Positions 1 to 9,804 of a stretch of DNA of 64,000 nucleotides are shown here, in pieces. Position 1 is the first letter of the stretch, and each line of letters starts with the position of its first letter. The stretch is from Penium margaritaceum (taxonomy: Eukaryota > Streptophyta > Zygnematophyceae > Desmidiales > Peniaceae), in assembly GCA_023375785.1 (NCBI GenBank), contig SZWC01000092.1, positions 364,043 through 428,042 of the forward strand. The letters run 5' to 3'. The position numbers and the translations under genes were made by a program. Under the pieces are notes generated by a model. That model ran no database searches. It was not told the origin of the DNA and was given only the letters and a program-made list of their open reading frames with translations.

Positions 1-346
1 TAGTCAATACACTCGAACAGGGCAACCCAAGAATCTAGGACCTTTTTGGATATTTCTCCCATCAGGTCTTGACCCTGGACCTCTCGCCTTTTCCTTTTCT
101 CAAGCTAAGGCATGGAGCCATCACCCATGGTCTCCCAGATATCGGGAGTTGATGAGCACAGAAAACTCAAAAATTCATTTATCCCAATCCGACCGTTGGA
201 TTGGCCACAAACTTGGACCGTAGACATATTGCCACCTGATCTTTCCAATGTAGAAGTTGAATTGATGACCAGAGGAAGGATCTAGTACTTTCTTGGAACT
301 TGCTCCTGTGGACGTGAACCTGAGCCGAATGGCTCCTTTTCCAACA
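1..346 (-). repeat. Family A LTR, cut by the window edge
   Basis: The sequence matches the reverse complement of the first half of the family A LTR seen at 7337-8075 and ends in CCAACA, the inverse of the LTR start TGTTGG. It lies inside D0 pol, which begins at 347. The base run following the end is AAAGT, the candidate TSD, but its partner lies outside the window. It could be a solo LTR or one end of a full element. Confidence 0.85.
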
Positions 347-2349
347 AAAGTCATTGCTGAGAGAGCGAAATGGACCGGACTCAGCTGGTCATGCTTGGCT
401 CAGGGAGAACTTGTGACCGTAATGGAGGCAATGAACATGCCAGATGCGGCCAAGTGATGGGAGGTAGTGGATAGCAAAATTGTATCCATTGAAGAGAATG
501 GAACATGGGCAGGCCCCTAAACGCGGATGTGGTGGGGTCAAAGTGGGTACGCCGGAAAAAATCCAAGTGGGATGGCACTAACGACAAGTAAAAATCAAGA
601 GTTGTGGCGAATGGGTTTGCCCAATGTGCAGGCTTGGAGAACAAGGAGACCTTCGTGCCTCTCATCACCTTTGCCTCCATCAGATCCATGCTGGGAATTG
701 CTATTGCAAAAGATCTGGAAGTCCACCAGATGGATGTCAAGACAGCTTTCCTCTACGGGAAGCTAGACAACGAAGTACGGATGGAAGTGTTCGAGGGAGG
801 GAAAGGTCCAAATAGCAAGGTTTTCAAACTGGTCAAAGTACTCTAGTAGCTGAAACAGGCTCCGAGGATGTGGTACAAGGAGATGTACGGCTTCATGCTC
901 GGCCTCACCTTCACGCACTGCCAAAATGACCCTAGTGTCTATGTGCGGGAGGATGAGCAAGGCTTGATGCTGGTTGCACTGTACGTGGATGACTTGATCA
1001 TCTGCTTGTCATCAGTCAAGCTGTTGAACAAGCTAAAGACAGATCTTAGCAACAAGTAGAAGATGAAAGACATGGGTCTGCTTGAGTTCTATCTCGGGAT
1101 AGCCGTCCACCGCGATAGAGCAACAGGCACCATTGAGCTGACCAGAACAAGTGTATCATGGACATCCTCAAGCGCTATAACATTGAGGACTGCAAGCCCA
1201 TCAGCAAACCCATGACAACGGACATCAAACTCTCCTCCTCCATGAGTTCTAGCACAGAAGCAGAACGTTGTGAGATGGAGAACATTCCCTACCAGTCTGC
1301 AATTTGCAGCCTCATGTATGCCATGGTAGGAACACGCCCTGACATTTTTTATACTATGGGACAAGTGAGCAGGTTTGTGGCCAATCCAGGGCCACAGCAC
1401 TGGCAAGCAGTCAAGCGCATCATGCGCTATCTACAAAAGACAAGACACATGGAACTCTAGTTTGGAGGCCAAGAAGGTTCTGACACTCTACGGCTGGTGT
1501 GATACATTGACCCCGACTAGGGAGGAAGAATCAATGAGAGAAAATCGACCTCCGGCTTTGTGTACCTCTTAAATTGTGGTGTAGTCTCTTGGGCAAGCGG
1601 AAAACAAGACCGTGTCTCCCTCTCTATTGCTGAGACAGAGTGGATTGCTCTGTCAAAGGCATGCAAGGAAATAAAGTGGCTATGCAATTTGCTTGCTGAG
1701 ATGAAAGTGCCATAACCGGCGGCAACAGAGGTCCGCATCAAGATCAAGNAAGACAAGACACATGGAACTCTAGTTTGGAGGCCAAGAAGGTTCTGACACT
1801 CTACGGCTGGTGTGATACATTGACCCCGACTAGGGAGGAAGAATCAATGAGAGAAAATCGACCTCCGGCTTTGTGTACCTCTTAAATTGTGGTGTAGTCT
1901 CTTGGGCAAGCGGAAAACAAGACCGTGTCTCCCTCTCTATTGCTGAGACAGAGTGGATTGCTCTGTCAAAGGCATGGAAGGAAACAAAGTAGCTATGCAA
2001 TTTTCTTGCTGAGATGAAAGTGCCATAACCGGCGGCAACAGAGGTCCGCATCAAGATCAAGAGTGACATGAAAATGGCACAGGATGATGTCATCTCCCGG
2101 CGGACCAAGCACATCGACATGAGGTACCACTACTCATACAACCTGGTCGCAAAGGAGATTGTGGACCTAGAATACGCGGAGAACAGGAAGATGCTCGCAG
2201 ATTGCATAACAAAGTCCCTTGACAGCAAATTCCACATTACAGGTACTTGAGGCATTGGTATGGTCAACGTAGCAAATGAAGACTGAGTCCAAGACTGCTG
2301 GAGAGAGGAGAGATCTCACACCTAATGGGCAGAGGTGCAAGGGAGAGTT
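347..2349 (+). pseudogene. D0: family D pol remnant (reverse transcriptase and RNase H)
   Basis: This is the 3' half of a copia polyprotein. The RT start is near 530 (KWVRRK), the motif QMDVKTAFLYGKLD is near 730, and the catalytic YVDD is at 982-993, intact. RNase H follows, with its acidic TEAEY motif changed to an ETEW-like form near 1630. Reading is broken by tandem TAG codons at 844-849, TAG at 1057-1059 and a frameshift near 1139. The window-edge A LTR has removed or separated everything upstream. The N at 1749 is an assembly join that repeats about 312 bp. The tail from 2062 to 2335 is the RNase H C-terminus and a short untranslated stretch. A purine-rich tract just before 2350 is the likely second-strand primer site. 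It cannot encode active enzyme. Confidence 0.88.
1437..2061. other. Assembly join with duplicated flanks (N at 1749)
   Basis: Bases 1437-1748 and 1750-2061 are the same 312 bp, with about four differences near 1660-1710, and a single N sits between them. This is what is expected when two overlapping contigs, or two haplotypes, were joined without merging. The D0 RNase H is therefore probably present once in the real genome. Confidence 0.85.
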
Positions 2350-3119
2350 TGTTGACCTCATATGCTCCTTGTCCATGGCTTACATTTGGACAGGCATAGG
2401 ACAGACTAGGCATACACTGCTCCCTAGGAGTAAGTCCCTTAAGTCTGGTCCAGATAGAGAAGACATGACTGCTCCTTTGGAACACGTCCCCTTGGTCTAA
2501 ACTGGATAGTATAGCGAGCAAACACTACTTAAGACAACTCCTTGTAACTTAGACGTTCTAGATTTAGCCTCTAGAGCGAGAGGTCACTGGGTCAAGTCCC
2601 AGCCCAGTGACTAATTTTCGTTGTGACGAAAAGGGGGACAAGAAGGTTCTAAGAGACATCTTAGAACATTCCAAGGTCCGTCCTGGTGGCTGGCGCCGCT
2701 TGGCGGTCACAGGGAATGCCATGTAGGTAGGGGTGATGATGCAATCTAGATTGCCCCCAAAGTGGCTCATCCAAGGGCCCAGTGCACGCCTAGGCTAGAA
2801 GCTGGCTGTAGTACTATACGAACCTGTGAGTTGCCTATCATTGAGTATAGTTCTTACCTTTGAGACTCCTCACAGAGTTGTGCACTAGAGGCAGATACTA
2901 AAGATGCATTCGTTGGTCAGAGCTCCAAGAGTTCGCTCCTCGTGCGAATGTGACCAGCTGCTAAGGACAAAGTACAAGGAAGAGATTCCTATGAACTGCT
3001 TAGTGTGGAACCTTCGCTCTGAGGGTGATATCATATCTTGGTTACTATACTAAAAGTGGTCGACAGGAACCAATGTGTCGGAACCCATTTTCTAGACCGT
3101 CGCTTTAGGCACGTTGACA
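2350..3119 (+). repeat. D0 3' LTR (family D)
   Basis: The LTR starts TGTTGACC directly after the purine-rich GGGAGAGTT and ends TTGACA, 770 bp in all. It matches the D LTRs at 5047, 6659, 18419 and 38378. It is followed at once by family C gag, so D0 inserted into the C0 gag gene. The 5' LTR of D0 is outside the window. A tRNA-like segment is at 2545-2618. Confidence 0.9.
2545..2618 (+). promoter_or_regulatory. tRNA-like A box, B box and T-run inside D0 LTR
   Basis: TAACTTAGACG (A-box-like) and GGGTCAAGTCC (B-box-like, consensus GGTTCRANTCC) start 44 nt apart, the usual tRNA spacing. A short hairpin resembling an anticodon arm lies between them and TTTT follows at 2615-2618. The same arrangement is in all seven D LTRs of the window. 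Whether RNA polymerase III uses it is unknown. Confidence 0.5.
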
Positions 3120-3897
3120 GTAATGACGTGTGGTAGAAGATCGACACGCAACTACAGGCGATGGCCCTCCTCATGGCTTTTCCTAATAGTTGGAGCCCTC
3201 TTGTTATAGTCTTGGGAGGATAAGCAGAGGACAAGCTCACTTATGGCGTAGTCATTGAATACATCCGCAACGAGGCACAGCAACGGAGTTGCGAGAGGTT
3301 CCCGACATCCTCATTGGCCATTCTCACCTAAACGCTTGGTGACGAAAGCGTGGCCAAGGGAGGTAACGGACATGGTGACAGCAAGAAGGGCGCCAAGAAG
3401 TATGCATGCCGAAATTTTGGCAAGGACCACTAGGCCCGTGAGGGCATGGAGGAGACAAAGACTAGAGGCAAAGATGCCAAAGGCAAGAAGTCGTTCCTCA
3501 ACGGCACTCAAAACCACTACCTCAATAAGGCAAACTGGCGATCCCTTGACTCCAGAGCGTAGGAGTATACCCACGTCAAGAAGGTTGGGTTCATCAAGTA
3601 CACCAAGTCCAAAAAATCCATGGGGGTCGTGAACGACAAGGTCGAGCCATAGGCCGGCCAAGGAAATGTGGACCTGGAGGTGGTTGGCGGAAAGCAGTTC
3701 ATCAAGGACATGCAGTACATACCTAGCTTGACTGACTTTCTAAGTGTCAGCCGCCGGACTGACAAGGGATACGAGATGCTCTTCAGGAGAAGAGGGGCAG
3801 TCCTGCTAGAGGCATAGCGTGAATGAGACCTCTACATCGTGGAGACGAAGGTGAATCCGCGATGACAGATTCAGCGGACTCGCAAGAACGCACCGTC
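3120..3897 (+). pseudogene. C0: family C gag and protease remnant
   Basis: The sequence aligns along its length with the C2 gag at about 54830-55640. It contains a copia gag segment, a damaged zinc knuckle near 3400-3445 (reads C-R-N-F-G-K-D-H-stop, with a Cys lost and a stop inside), a basic linker, and a protease-to-integrase linker up to 3897. Stops and frameshifts are frequent, for example TAG near 3431 and 3820. It is split from its upstream part by the D0 LTR and from its downstream part by the solo A LTR at 3898. This is one of the oldest layers of the nest. Confidence 0.8.
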
Positions 3898-4431
3898 TGT
3901 TGGAAAAAGAGCCATCCGGCTCGGTTTNATGCCTTAACCTGAGAAAAGAGAAAGACAAGAGGCCCAGGGTCAAGACTTGATGGGAGAAATATCCAAAAAG
4001 GTCCTAGATTCTTCGATTGCCTTGTCAGAGTGTACAGACTAGGAAAACAGTACCTCTCCTTGCTTTTTAGGTGTAGTGAGGTCCTTATGTGCTAGCCATG
4101 GACACATCGCAATTCTCCATGCGGTTGTGGGTTATGTGACTACTAAGAGTGTGCCATTTGAGCATTTTCTAGCTCTGTAGGTCGTATGAGTGGTCAGCCT
4201 CATTGCTAGGCTAATTTCCTCTCTTGTATGAGATTATGGACTCTAGTGTGTGAGCCTTAGCCTCAATGGCTAAGTGGTGTGGCTTGTGAGAGGGCTGAGT
4301 TGCCCAAGCTCTAGCTCTACATCTACTCCATCATTTTGAGTGATTTAATAACCATTATTGAGCACAAGTGATGCCTTTCCAGTCCCAAATGTTTGCTGCT
4401 CGAAGGCTCCATCTCTCCTCCAAATCCAATA
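3898..4431 (+). repeat. Solo family A LTR, TSD CCGTC, with an internal gap
   Basis: It runs from TGTTGG to CCAATA and is bounded by perfect 5-bp repeats CCGTC at 3893-3897 and 4432-4436. The host reading (C0) continues across it. About 200 bp present in other A LTRs are missing exactly at the N at 3928, so the shortfall is probably an unsequenced gap recorded as one N. A lone LTR with a TSD is the normal product of LTR-LTR recombination. Confidence 0.9.
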
Positions 4432-5046
4432 CCGTCAACCTGGGTAATGTAAGAGGAGCTGATGTGGAGCTCAGGCACCGACAACTAGGGCATGCCTCAC
4501 TCGCCGTCGTAAAGGAGATGGTGAAGCGCGAGCTGGTATGCGTCCTCGACATCGACGGTGTGGAAGAGGCGACAGATGCAGGAAAGGAGAAAAAGTGCGA
4601 GCCTTGCATCTTGGGCAAGGCACGTCCCAATCCGTTCAAGAAGAACGTGAATCACGCCTCGAACTTGCTGGAGGTTGTTGACAGCGACTTGTGCGGAGCA
4701 TTCAAGACGGCGTCAAAGAGGGGTACGCGTTACTTTCACACCTTCATAGATGACTTCAGCAGAAACATCTATGTCTACTTCATGAAGTAAAAAATACAAG
4801 GTCCTGGACCACCTAAAGGAGTATGTCGCCGCGATAGACACGCAGACTGACCGGAATGTCAGAGCGCTACGTAGTGAAAATGACGGAGAGTGCGTGGGCT
4901 GTAGCGGGTTGATAAAGCAGCAGGGCATGAAATGGCAATAAACTACACTGTATTTGCCTCACTCAAATAGCGTGGCTCAGAGAGTAAACCAGACGCTGCT
5001 AAAGACGGTACAGACCATGTTGGTGGATGCGGAATTGCCGCAAAGC
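4432..5046 (+). pseudogene. C0: integrase N-terminal and core region
   Basis: The GAG-pre-integrase and zinc region reads LRHRQLGHASL...CEPCILGK (4470-4620), with the HHCC ligands visible. The core starts at VVDSDLCGAF (first catalytic Asp, about 4678) and FIDDFSRN. Reading breaks at 4788 (TAA) and several stops follow, and the third catalytic position (NGVAER in good copies) reads SVAQR, so Glu is lost. The reading stops at LPQS at 5046, where the D1 LTR begins, and resumes within about five codons at 39487. Confidence 0.85.
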
Positions 5047-5798
5047 TGTTGACTTGATATGCTCCTTGTCCATGGCTGATATTTTGACAGGCACCAGACA
5101 GACTAGGAATGCACTTCTCTTTGGAGTTAGTCCCCTAAGTCTGGTCCAGATAGACAAGGCATGCACTGCTCCTTTGGAACACGTCTCCTTGGTCTGATCG
5201 AGATAGTAAAGCGAGCAAACACTACCTAGGAGAACTCCTTGTGACTTAGACGTTCGAGAGTTAGTCTCTGGAGCGAGAGGTCACTGGGTCAAATCTGAAT
5301 TCGGTGACCAACAGGTGGACAAGAAGGTTCTATGAGACATCTTAGAACATTCCAAGGTCCTTCCTGGTAGTTGGCGCCACTTTGCGGTCACAGGGAGCGC
5401 CATGTAGGTAGGGGGGATGAAGCAATCCAGATTTCTCCCAAAGTGGCTCATCCAAGGATCCATTCCATACCTAGGCTAGAGGTTGGCTCTAGGATTATAA
5501 GAACCTGTCAGTTGCCTGTCATTGAGTATAGTTCTTACCTTCGAGACTCTTCACAATGTTGTCCACCAGAGGCACAGTAAAGAAGCATTGGTTGGTCTAA
5601 GCCCCAAGAGTTCGCTCCTCGCGTAAAAGTGACCAGGTGCTAAGGACACAGTGCAAGGAAGTGATTCCAATGCACTGTTCAGTGTGGAACCTTGGCTCTG
5701 AGGGTGATATCATCTCTTGGTTGCAATACCAAGAGTGGTCAACAGGAACCATTATGTTAGGACCAGTTTTATAGACCATCGCCTTAGGCAGGTTGATA
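5047..5798 (+). repeat. D1 5' LTR
   Basis: It runs from TGTTGACT to TTGATA, 752 bp. A TATA-like ATTATAAG lies near 5493. The A-box and B-box-like motifs start at 5242 and 5286 (44 nt apart), but the T-run after them is deleted here. The left flank is C0 integrase. Confidence 0.88.
5242..5300 (+). promoter_or_regulatory. tRNA-like A and B boxes in D1 5' LTR
   Basis: TGACTTAGACG at 5242 and GGGTCAAATCT at 5286 keep the 44-nt spacing. The terminator-like T-run present in other copies is missing, because a short deletion follows at GGTGACC. Confidence 0.45.
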
Positions 5799-6179
5799 AA
5801 GGGTTAGGCGTCCTCACTGACTAGTAGTAAGGCACGCTACTAAGCACTCTCTCGCCCTCTCTGTCTGGCAGCATGCCTCAGCTCCATTAGCTCCATCTGC
5901 TCCTTCTGCTCCATCAGCTCCAATGGTGGATGCTGGCACTTAGAAAACAAGGGCCAAGGATAAGCTCTGCCCTTCGAGGTACGACCCTTGGGTCCAAACC
6001 AGGATAAGCTTTGCCCTTGGAGGCACGACCCTGGGTTCGCTAATGTGCGTTCTTCTATGTTTATAAGTGATCAACGGCTAAGGGATAGGCGACGGATCTG
6101 TACCTTCTAAACCGCTAGCAGACAACAGCCTACATCCGTTTACATCGGCCTCAATGAAACTCAGAAGCAGAGAAGCAGT
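5799..6179 (+). other. D1 untranslated leader
   Basis: This is the non-coding leader between the LTR and gag. No Met-tRNA PBS is visible after the LTR. It holds a pyrimidine-rich run ending in a splice-acceptor-like GGCAG near 5870, imprecise CTCCAT-type repeats (5880-5930), and two tandem units of about 44 bp containing GGATAAGCT and GCCCTTGGAGG (about 5957-6035). The same parts recur in D2 (13737-14087) and inverted in D3. Confidence 0.6.
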
Positions 6180-6656
6180 ATGACAACATCCGTGACGCTC
6201 ACTCTCGAGCATGTCAATTGTGGGATGTCAAAATTCACAGGGTTTGGTTTTCTCTTGTGGAGAAGGCGATTTGAGATTGTCATGCAAGTACGTGGTTACT
6301 TGAAGATGTCCTTTGGAGAAGTGTTTGAACCTCCAAAAACAGATCCTGATATGAAGCGTGGAGTGTCAAAAATTACATGGCACTTGCGATTCTTGTGACA
6401 TTAGTGCATGAGTCATAGGCATGTCCACCTCAAAGGTATCACACATGCATCAAAGGCTTATGAGAAGCGTGTACGTGTACACCAATCAACGGCTCTCAAA
6501 AATTACCTCTTCATCCTTCAAAAGCTGATTTCGACGAGGGTGAGCGAGGGAGAATCGATTCCGGACTTCCAGTTGCAGTCTGAAGGACTATTGCAGCAAG
6601 TGACCCAAATGAACTGGGAAATGGACACCAACATGCAGGCCACGATCCTGTCAACC
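6180..6656 (+). pseudogene. D1 gag, N-terminal part
   Basis: An ATG at 6180 opens MTTSVTLTLEHVNCGMSKF, matching the D2 start at 14088 and the D3 start near 27433, so this is the family gag start. A copia-type gag (UBN2-like) is expected from position and from its order before the zinc knuckle. A one-base frameshift near 6370-6385 leads to TGA at 6396, after which the gag reading goes on in another frame to the D2 insertion point. The gag sequence continues on the far side of D2 at 19236. Confidence 0.8.
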
Positions 6657-6658
6657 TG

Positions 6659-7336
6659 CGTTGACCTGATATGCTCCTTGTCCATGGCTGATATTTCAAC
6701 AGGTACAGGACGAACTAGGCATGCACTGCTCCCTTCGGGTAAGTCCCCTGAGTCTGGTCCAGATAGACAAGGCATGCACTACTCCTTTGGAGCAAGTTCC
6801 CTTGGTCTAATCTGGATTGTATAGCCAGCAAATACTACCTAGGACAACTCCTTGTGGCTTACACATTCCAGAGTTAGTTTGTGGAGACAGACGTCACTAG
6901 GTGAAATCCCACCCGGGTGACTACTTTTCTTTATGACCAAAAAGGGGACAGGAAGGTTCTAAGAGACATGTTAGAACATTCCAAGGTCCTTCCTATTGGC
7001 TGGCGCCACTTGGCGGTCACAGGGAGTGCCATGTAGGCAGGGGGAATGACACAATCCAGATTGCCCTTAAACTGGCTCATCCAAGGAGCCACTTCGCGCC
7101 TAGGCTAGAGGTTGGATCTACGACTATAAGAACCTGTCAGTAACCTGTCATTAAATATAGTTCTTATCTTTGAGACTCCTAACAGAGTTGTCTACCAGAG
7201 GAAGACACTAAAAAAACATTGGTTGGTCTAAGCCGTAGGAGTTTGCTCCTCGCGGGAAACTGACCAGGTGGTAAGGACACAGGGCAAGGAAGTGATTCCT
7301 ATGAACCGCTTCGTGTGGAACCTTGGCTCTAAGAGT
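6659..7336 (+). repeat. D2 5' LTR, first part
   Basis: The first base pair is changed (CGTTGACC instead of TGTTGACC). The LTR is cut at 7336 by A1 and continues at 13644; bases 7332-7336 are the AGAGT target repeat. Together the two parts give about 771 bp, the full D LTR length. Confidence 0.88.
6855..6928 (+). promoter_or_regulatory. tRNA-like A box, B box and T-run in D2 5' LTR
   Basis: The A-box-like TGGCTTACACA (6855) and B-box-like AGGTGAAATCC (6899) are 44 nt apart, with TTTT at 6925-6928. The boxes are more decayed than in D0. Confidence 0.4.
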
Positions 7337-8075
7337 TGTTGGAAAAGGGAGCCATCTGGCTCAGTTTCAGGTCCACAGGAGCAAGTTCCAGGAAAATACC
7401 AGATGCATGCTCTGATCGTCAATCGGACTCCTCCATTGGAAAGATCAGGTGGCAAAATGTCTACGGTCCAAGTTTGAGGCCGATCCAACGGTCAGACTGG
7501 GAGGTATGAATTCTCGAAGTTTCGGGGGTCACTGACCGCCGATATGCGGGTGACCATGGGCGATGGCTCCATGCCTTAGCCTGAGAAAAGAAAAAAGCAA
7601 GAGGTCCAGGGTCAAGACCTGATGGGAGAAATATCCAAAAAGGTCCTTGGTCTTAGGATTGCCTTGTCAGAGTGTGTTGACTAGGAAAAAGGTACCTCTC
7701 CTTACTTTTTAGGTGAGGTGAGATTCTTGTGTGCTAGCCATGGACACACGGCGATTTTCCATGAGATTGTGGGTTATGTGACTATTAAGAGTGTGCCATG
7801 AGAGAATTTTCTAGCTCTCTAGGTTGTGCGTGAGTGGTCCGCCTGATTGCTAGGCTGATTTCCTCCCTTGTGTGAGATTATGGACTCTAGTGTGTGAGCC
7901 TTAGCCTCCATGGCTAAGTGGTGTGGCTTGTGAGAGGGCTGACTTGCCCAAGCTCTAGCTCTATATGTACTCCATGATTTGGAGTGATTGAATAACCATT
8001 CTTCAGCACAAGTGATGCCCTTCCAGTCCCACATGCTCGCTGCTTCAAGGCTCCCTCTCTCCTCCAGATCCAACA
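7337..8075 (+). repeat. A1 5' LTR
   Basis: It runs TGTTGG to CCAACA, 739 bp, the same length as the 3' LTR. A TATA-like TATATG at 7962-7967, about 114 bp before the end, fits a U3 promoter with a short R-U5. The LTR also contains the motif GATCCAACGGTC, which recurs in the leader. Confidence 0.95.
7962..7967 (+). promoter_or_regulatory. Putative TATA box of the A LTR
   Basis: CTATATG lies in the same place in all better-preserved A LTRs (for example CTATATGTACTCC). Its position near the LTR 3' end suits transcription starting about 30 bp downstream, inside the LTR. There is no direct evidence for the start site. Confidence 0.5.
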
Positions 8076-8077
8076 TT

Positions 8078-8090
8078 TGGTATCAGAGCC
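8078..8090 (+). promoter_or_regulatory. Primer-binding site (initiator-Met tRNA)
   Basis: TGGTATCAGAGCC lies two bases after the 5' LTR end. This is the standard plant copia PBS, complementary to the 3' end of initiator methionine tRNA, where minus-strand DNA synthesis starts. Confidence 0.93.
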
Positions 8091-8723
8091 AAGTTCTGCC
8101 ACTTTCAGCCAGCACAGGCCGTCACTTTGAGAGTGACGGGTTGGATTAAAACCTTCACCAAATTTGACAATCGTCCACGGGATCTTCAAGTTCAAGAGAC
8201 AAGCTTTCCAACGGGCTCAAGATCTTGAAGATCCAACGGTCGGATGGAGAGTTATGGTCAAAACGAGGTTGGCCGGGGCTACACTCTTCTCTATGAGTAA
8301 GACTGTCGCCTTGTGATGACCATAGCTCTCTCGTTTCTTTGTCAAATTTAAAAAGTGGCACATGCGAATTGTAGTATTCTTCCTAAGCTTCCCATTGGTG
8401 CAAAACATATTTGCATTCCATTGATTCGTTTGGGAGAAACGCCGTTTACAAGGTGGCTGGTCTGAGTTGGAGTTGGAGCAGAAGCATATCCTGTTTTCAA
8501 GAGGAAATATCTTTTGAAATCTCCTGTTGATGACCCTGTTTTATGGGTCGATCTGAAAGATTTTGAGCTGAATTTTCCAGTGGTGGGCTCAGTTTTTATA
8601 AATTCCCAGTCTGCTGGCATCTAAAGTCCATTTTCTGCCAGACTGATTTCTGGCAGAAGCAGCAGCAGAAGCAGGGGTAGCGCCGCCATCCAAGGGCAGC
8701 GCTGAGCATCACCAAGGCTCAAA
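8091..8723 (+). other. A1 untranslated leader
   Basis: About 630 bp of non-coding leader before the gag ATG. It repeats a motif of the LTR (GATCCAACGGTCGGAT at about 8230, versus about 7482 in the LTR), followed in both places by GGAG and a TATG. The leader is also present in A2 and A3 (inverted). I see no gene in it. Confidence 0.75.
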
Positions 8724-9804
8724 ATGGCAGGACCAGGCGTGGTAACAGCAGCCCAGCCCTTGGAGAGGCTGGAAGGATGCGCCAACTTTACATTTTGGAA
8801 GATCCGTACCCACCTCCTTTTGGAGGAGAGGGGCTTGTGGGAGGTGGTGAGCGGCGACGAGCGCGCTCCGCCTCCACAGGCAAAAGGCATCACCACAACA
8901 TAGGTGGTGTCGGGGAAGACGCCGCAGAAAGGTGGAGCAGATGCAAGTTCATCTACAACTGCAGCAGCGGCATATGAGGAGTGGAAGAAGAAGGACAGGC
9001 AGGCCTACACGGTGCTTGTCAACACCATCTCCAACCCGCATCTTGAGTACGTGAGTGACAAGGCTACTACAAAAGAGGTGTGGGACACGTGCAAGAAGTA
9101 TGAGAGCAAGGATCCTGCATTCCTCATGCTTTTGGAGGAGAAGATGATGGCGTTGAAAATGCAGGGTGGTGAAGGGATGGAGGCGTATCTGGACAGGGCA
9201 AAGGAGCTAACGAAGCAGTTGAGAGCGGCCGGCAACCCTGTGGAAGGGACACGCTTCATCCTCCTCTTGCTGAGGGGATTCCCAACCAGCTACGACACGA
9301 TGCGAGAGACGTTGGACTGCCAGCCGACTCTCGACCTCGACTTCATCTGCACGCACTTGGTGCAGGTGGAACTGCGTCGCAATGCAGCAAAGCACAATGG
9401 CGGCAGCAGCAGCAGTGAAGCAGCTTTCATGGCCATGGGCTCACGCAACCAGCAGCAGCAGCAGTCCGGGCAGCAGAGAGGCAAGAAGAAGGGCAAGTGC
9501 CACTATTGCCAGAAAGAGGGGCACTACAAGAAAGAGTGTTTTAAGTTCAAGAGGGACCAGAAGGAGCAGTAGCAGCAGCAACAAAAGAAGCAATCTCCAT
9601 AGCAACAGCAACAGCAGTCACAGCAACGCCAGCAGCAGCAGCAGCAGCAGAACCAGACTAGCGTGCGCCATTTGGGCAATATGAACGTCGCCAAGGAAGT
9701 GCGCGACCGCCTCTTCATGGCGAAGTCTGACATGTCGCAGAAGGAAAAGACGGATCTGGCGTGGTACAAGGACTCGGGATGTACCAAGAGTCTGACGCAC
9801 CACA
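8724..9804 (+). pseudogene. A1 gag with zinc knuckle, and the start of protease
   Basis: The ATG at 8724 is preceded by an open leader and is conserved in A2 and A3. The product begins MAGPGVVTAAQPLERLEG and carries the copia gag motif NFTFWKIRTHLL. A CCHC zinc knuckle, C-H-Y-C...H-Y-K-K-E-C, lies at about 9498-9540 with all four ligands present. A glutamine-rich stretch coded by CAG repeats follows. The protease active site reads DSGCT near 9775. In-frame TAG codons interrupt at 8901, 9570 and 9600. A missing G near 9804 shifts the frame, and the reading resumes in the frame that begins at 9761. Confidence 0.9.

Noticed and set aside
2545-2618. A functional tRNA gene in the D LTR
   Set aside because: The D-arm is shortened and no complete acceptor stem can be drawn; only the promoter-like boxes and part of the fold are supported.
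3255-3632. 125-codon basic frame in C0
   Set aside because: It is a shadow of the broken gag zinc-knuckle region; C2 shows the same shadow at 55022-55486.
6648-6660. GTCAACCTGCG as the end of a separate inverted D LTR at the D2 edge
   Set aside because: Only about 11 bases match, too few to claim another element; noted as an oddity of the D2 boundary.
9382-9684. Ser/Arg-rich frame, and Leu- or Cys-rich frames on the other strand (also 31756-32160 and 31826-32116)
   Set aside because: These are alternative readings of the CAG-repeat, glutamine-rich gag tail.
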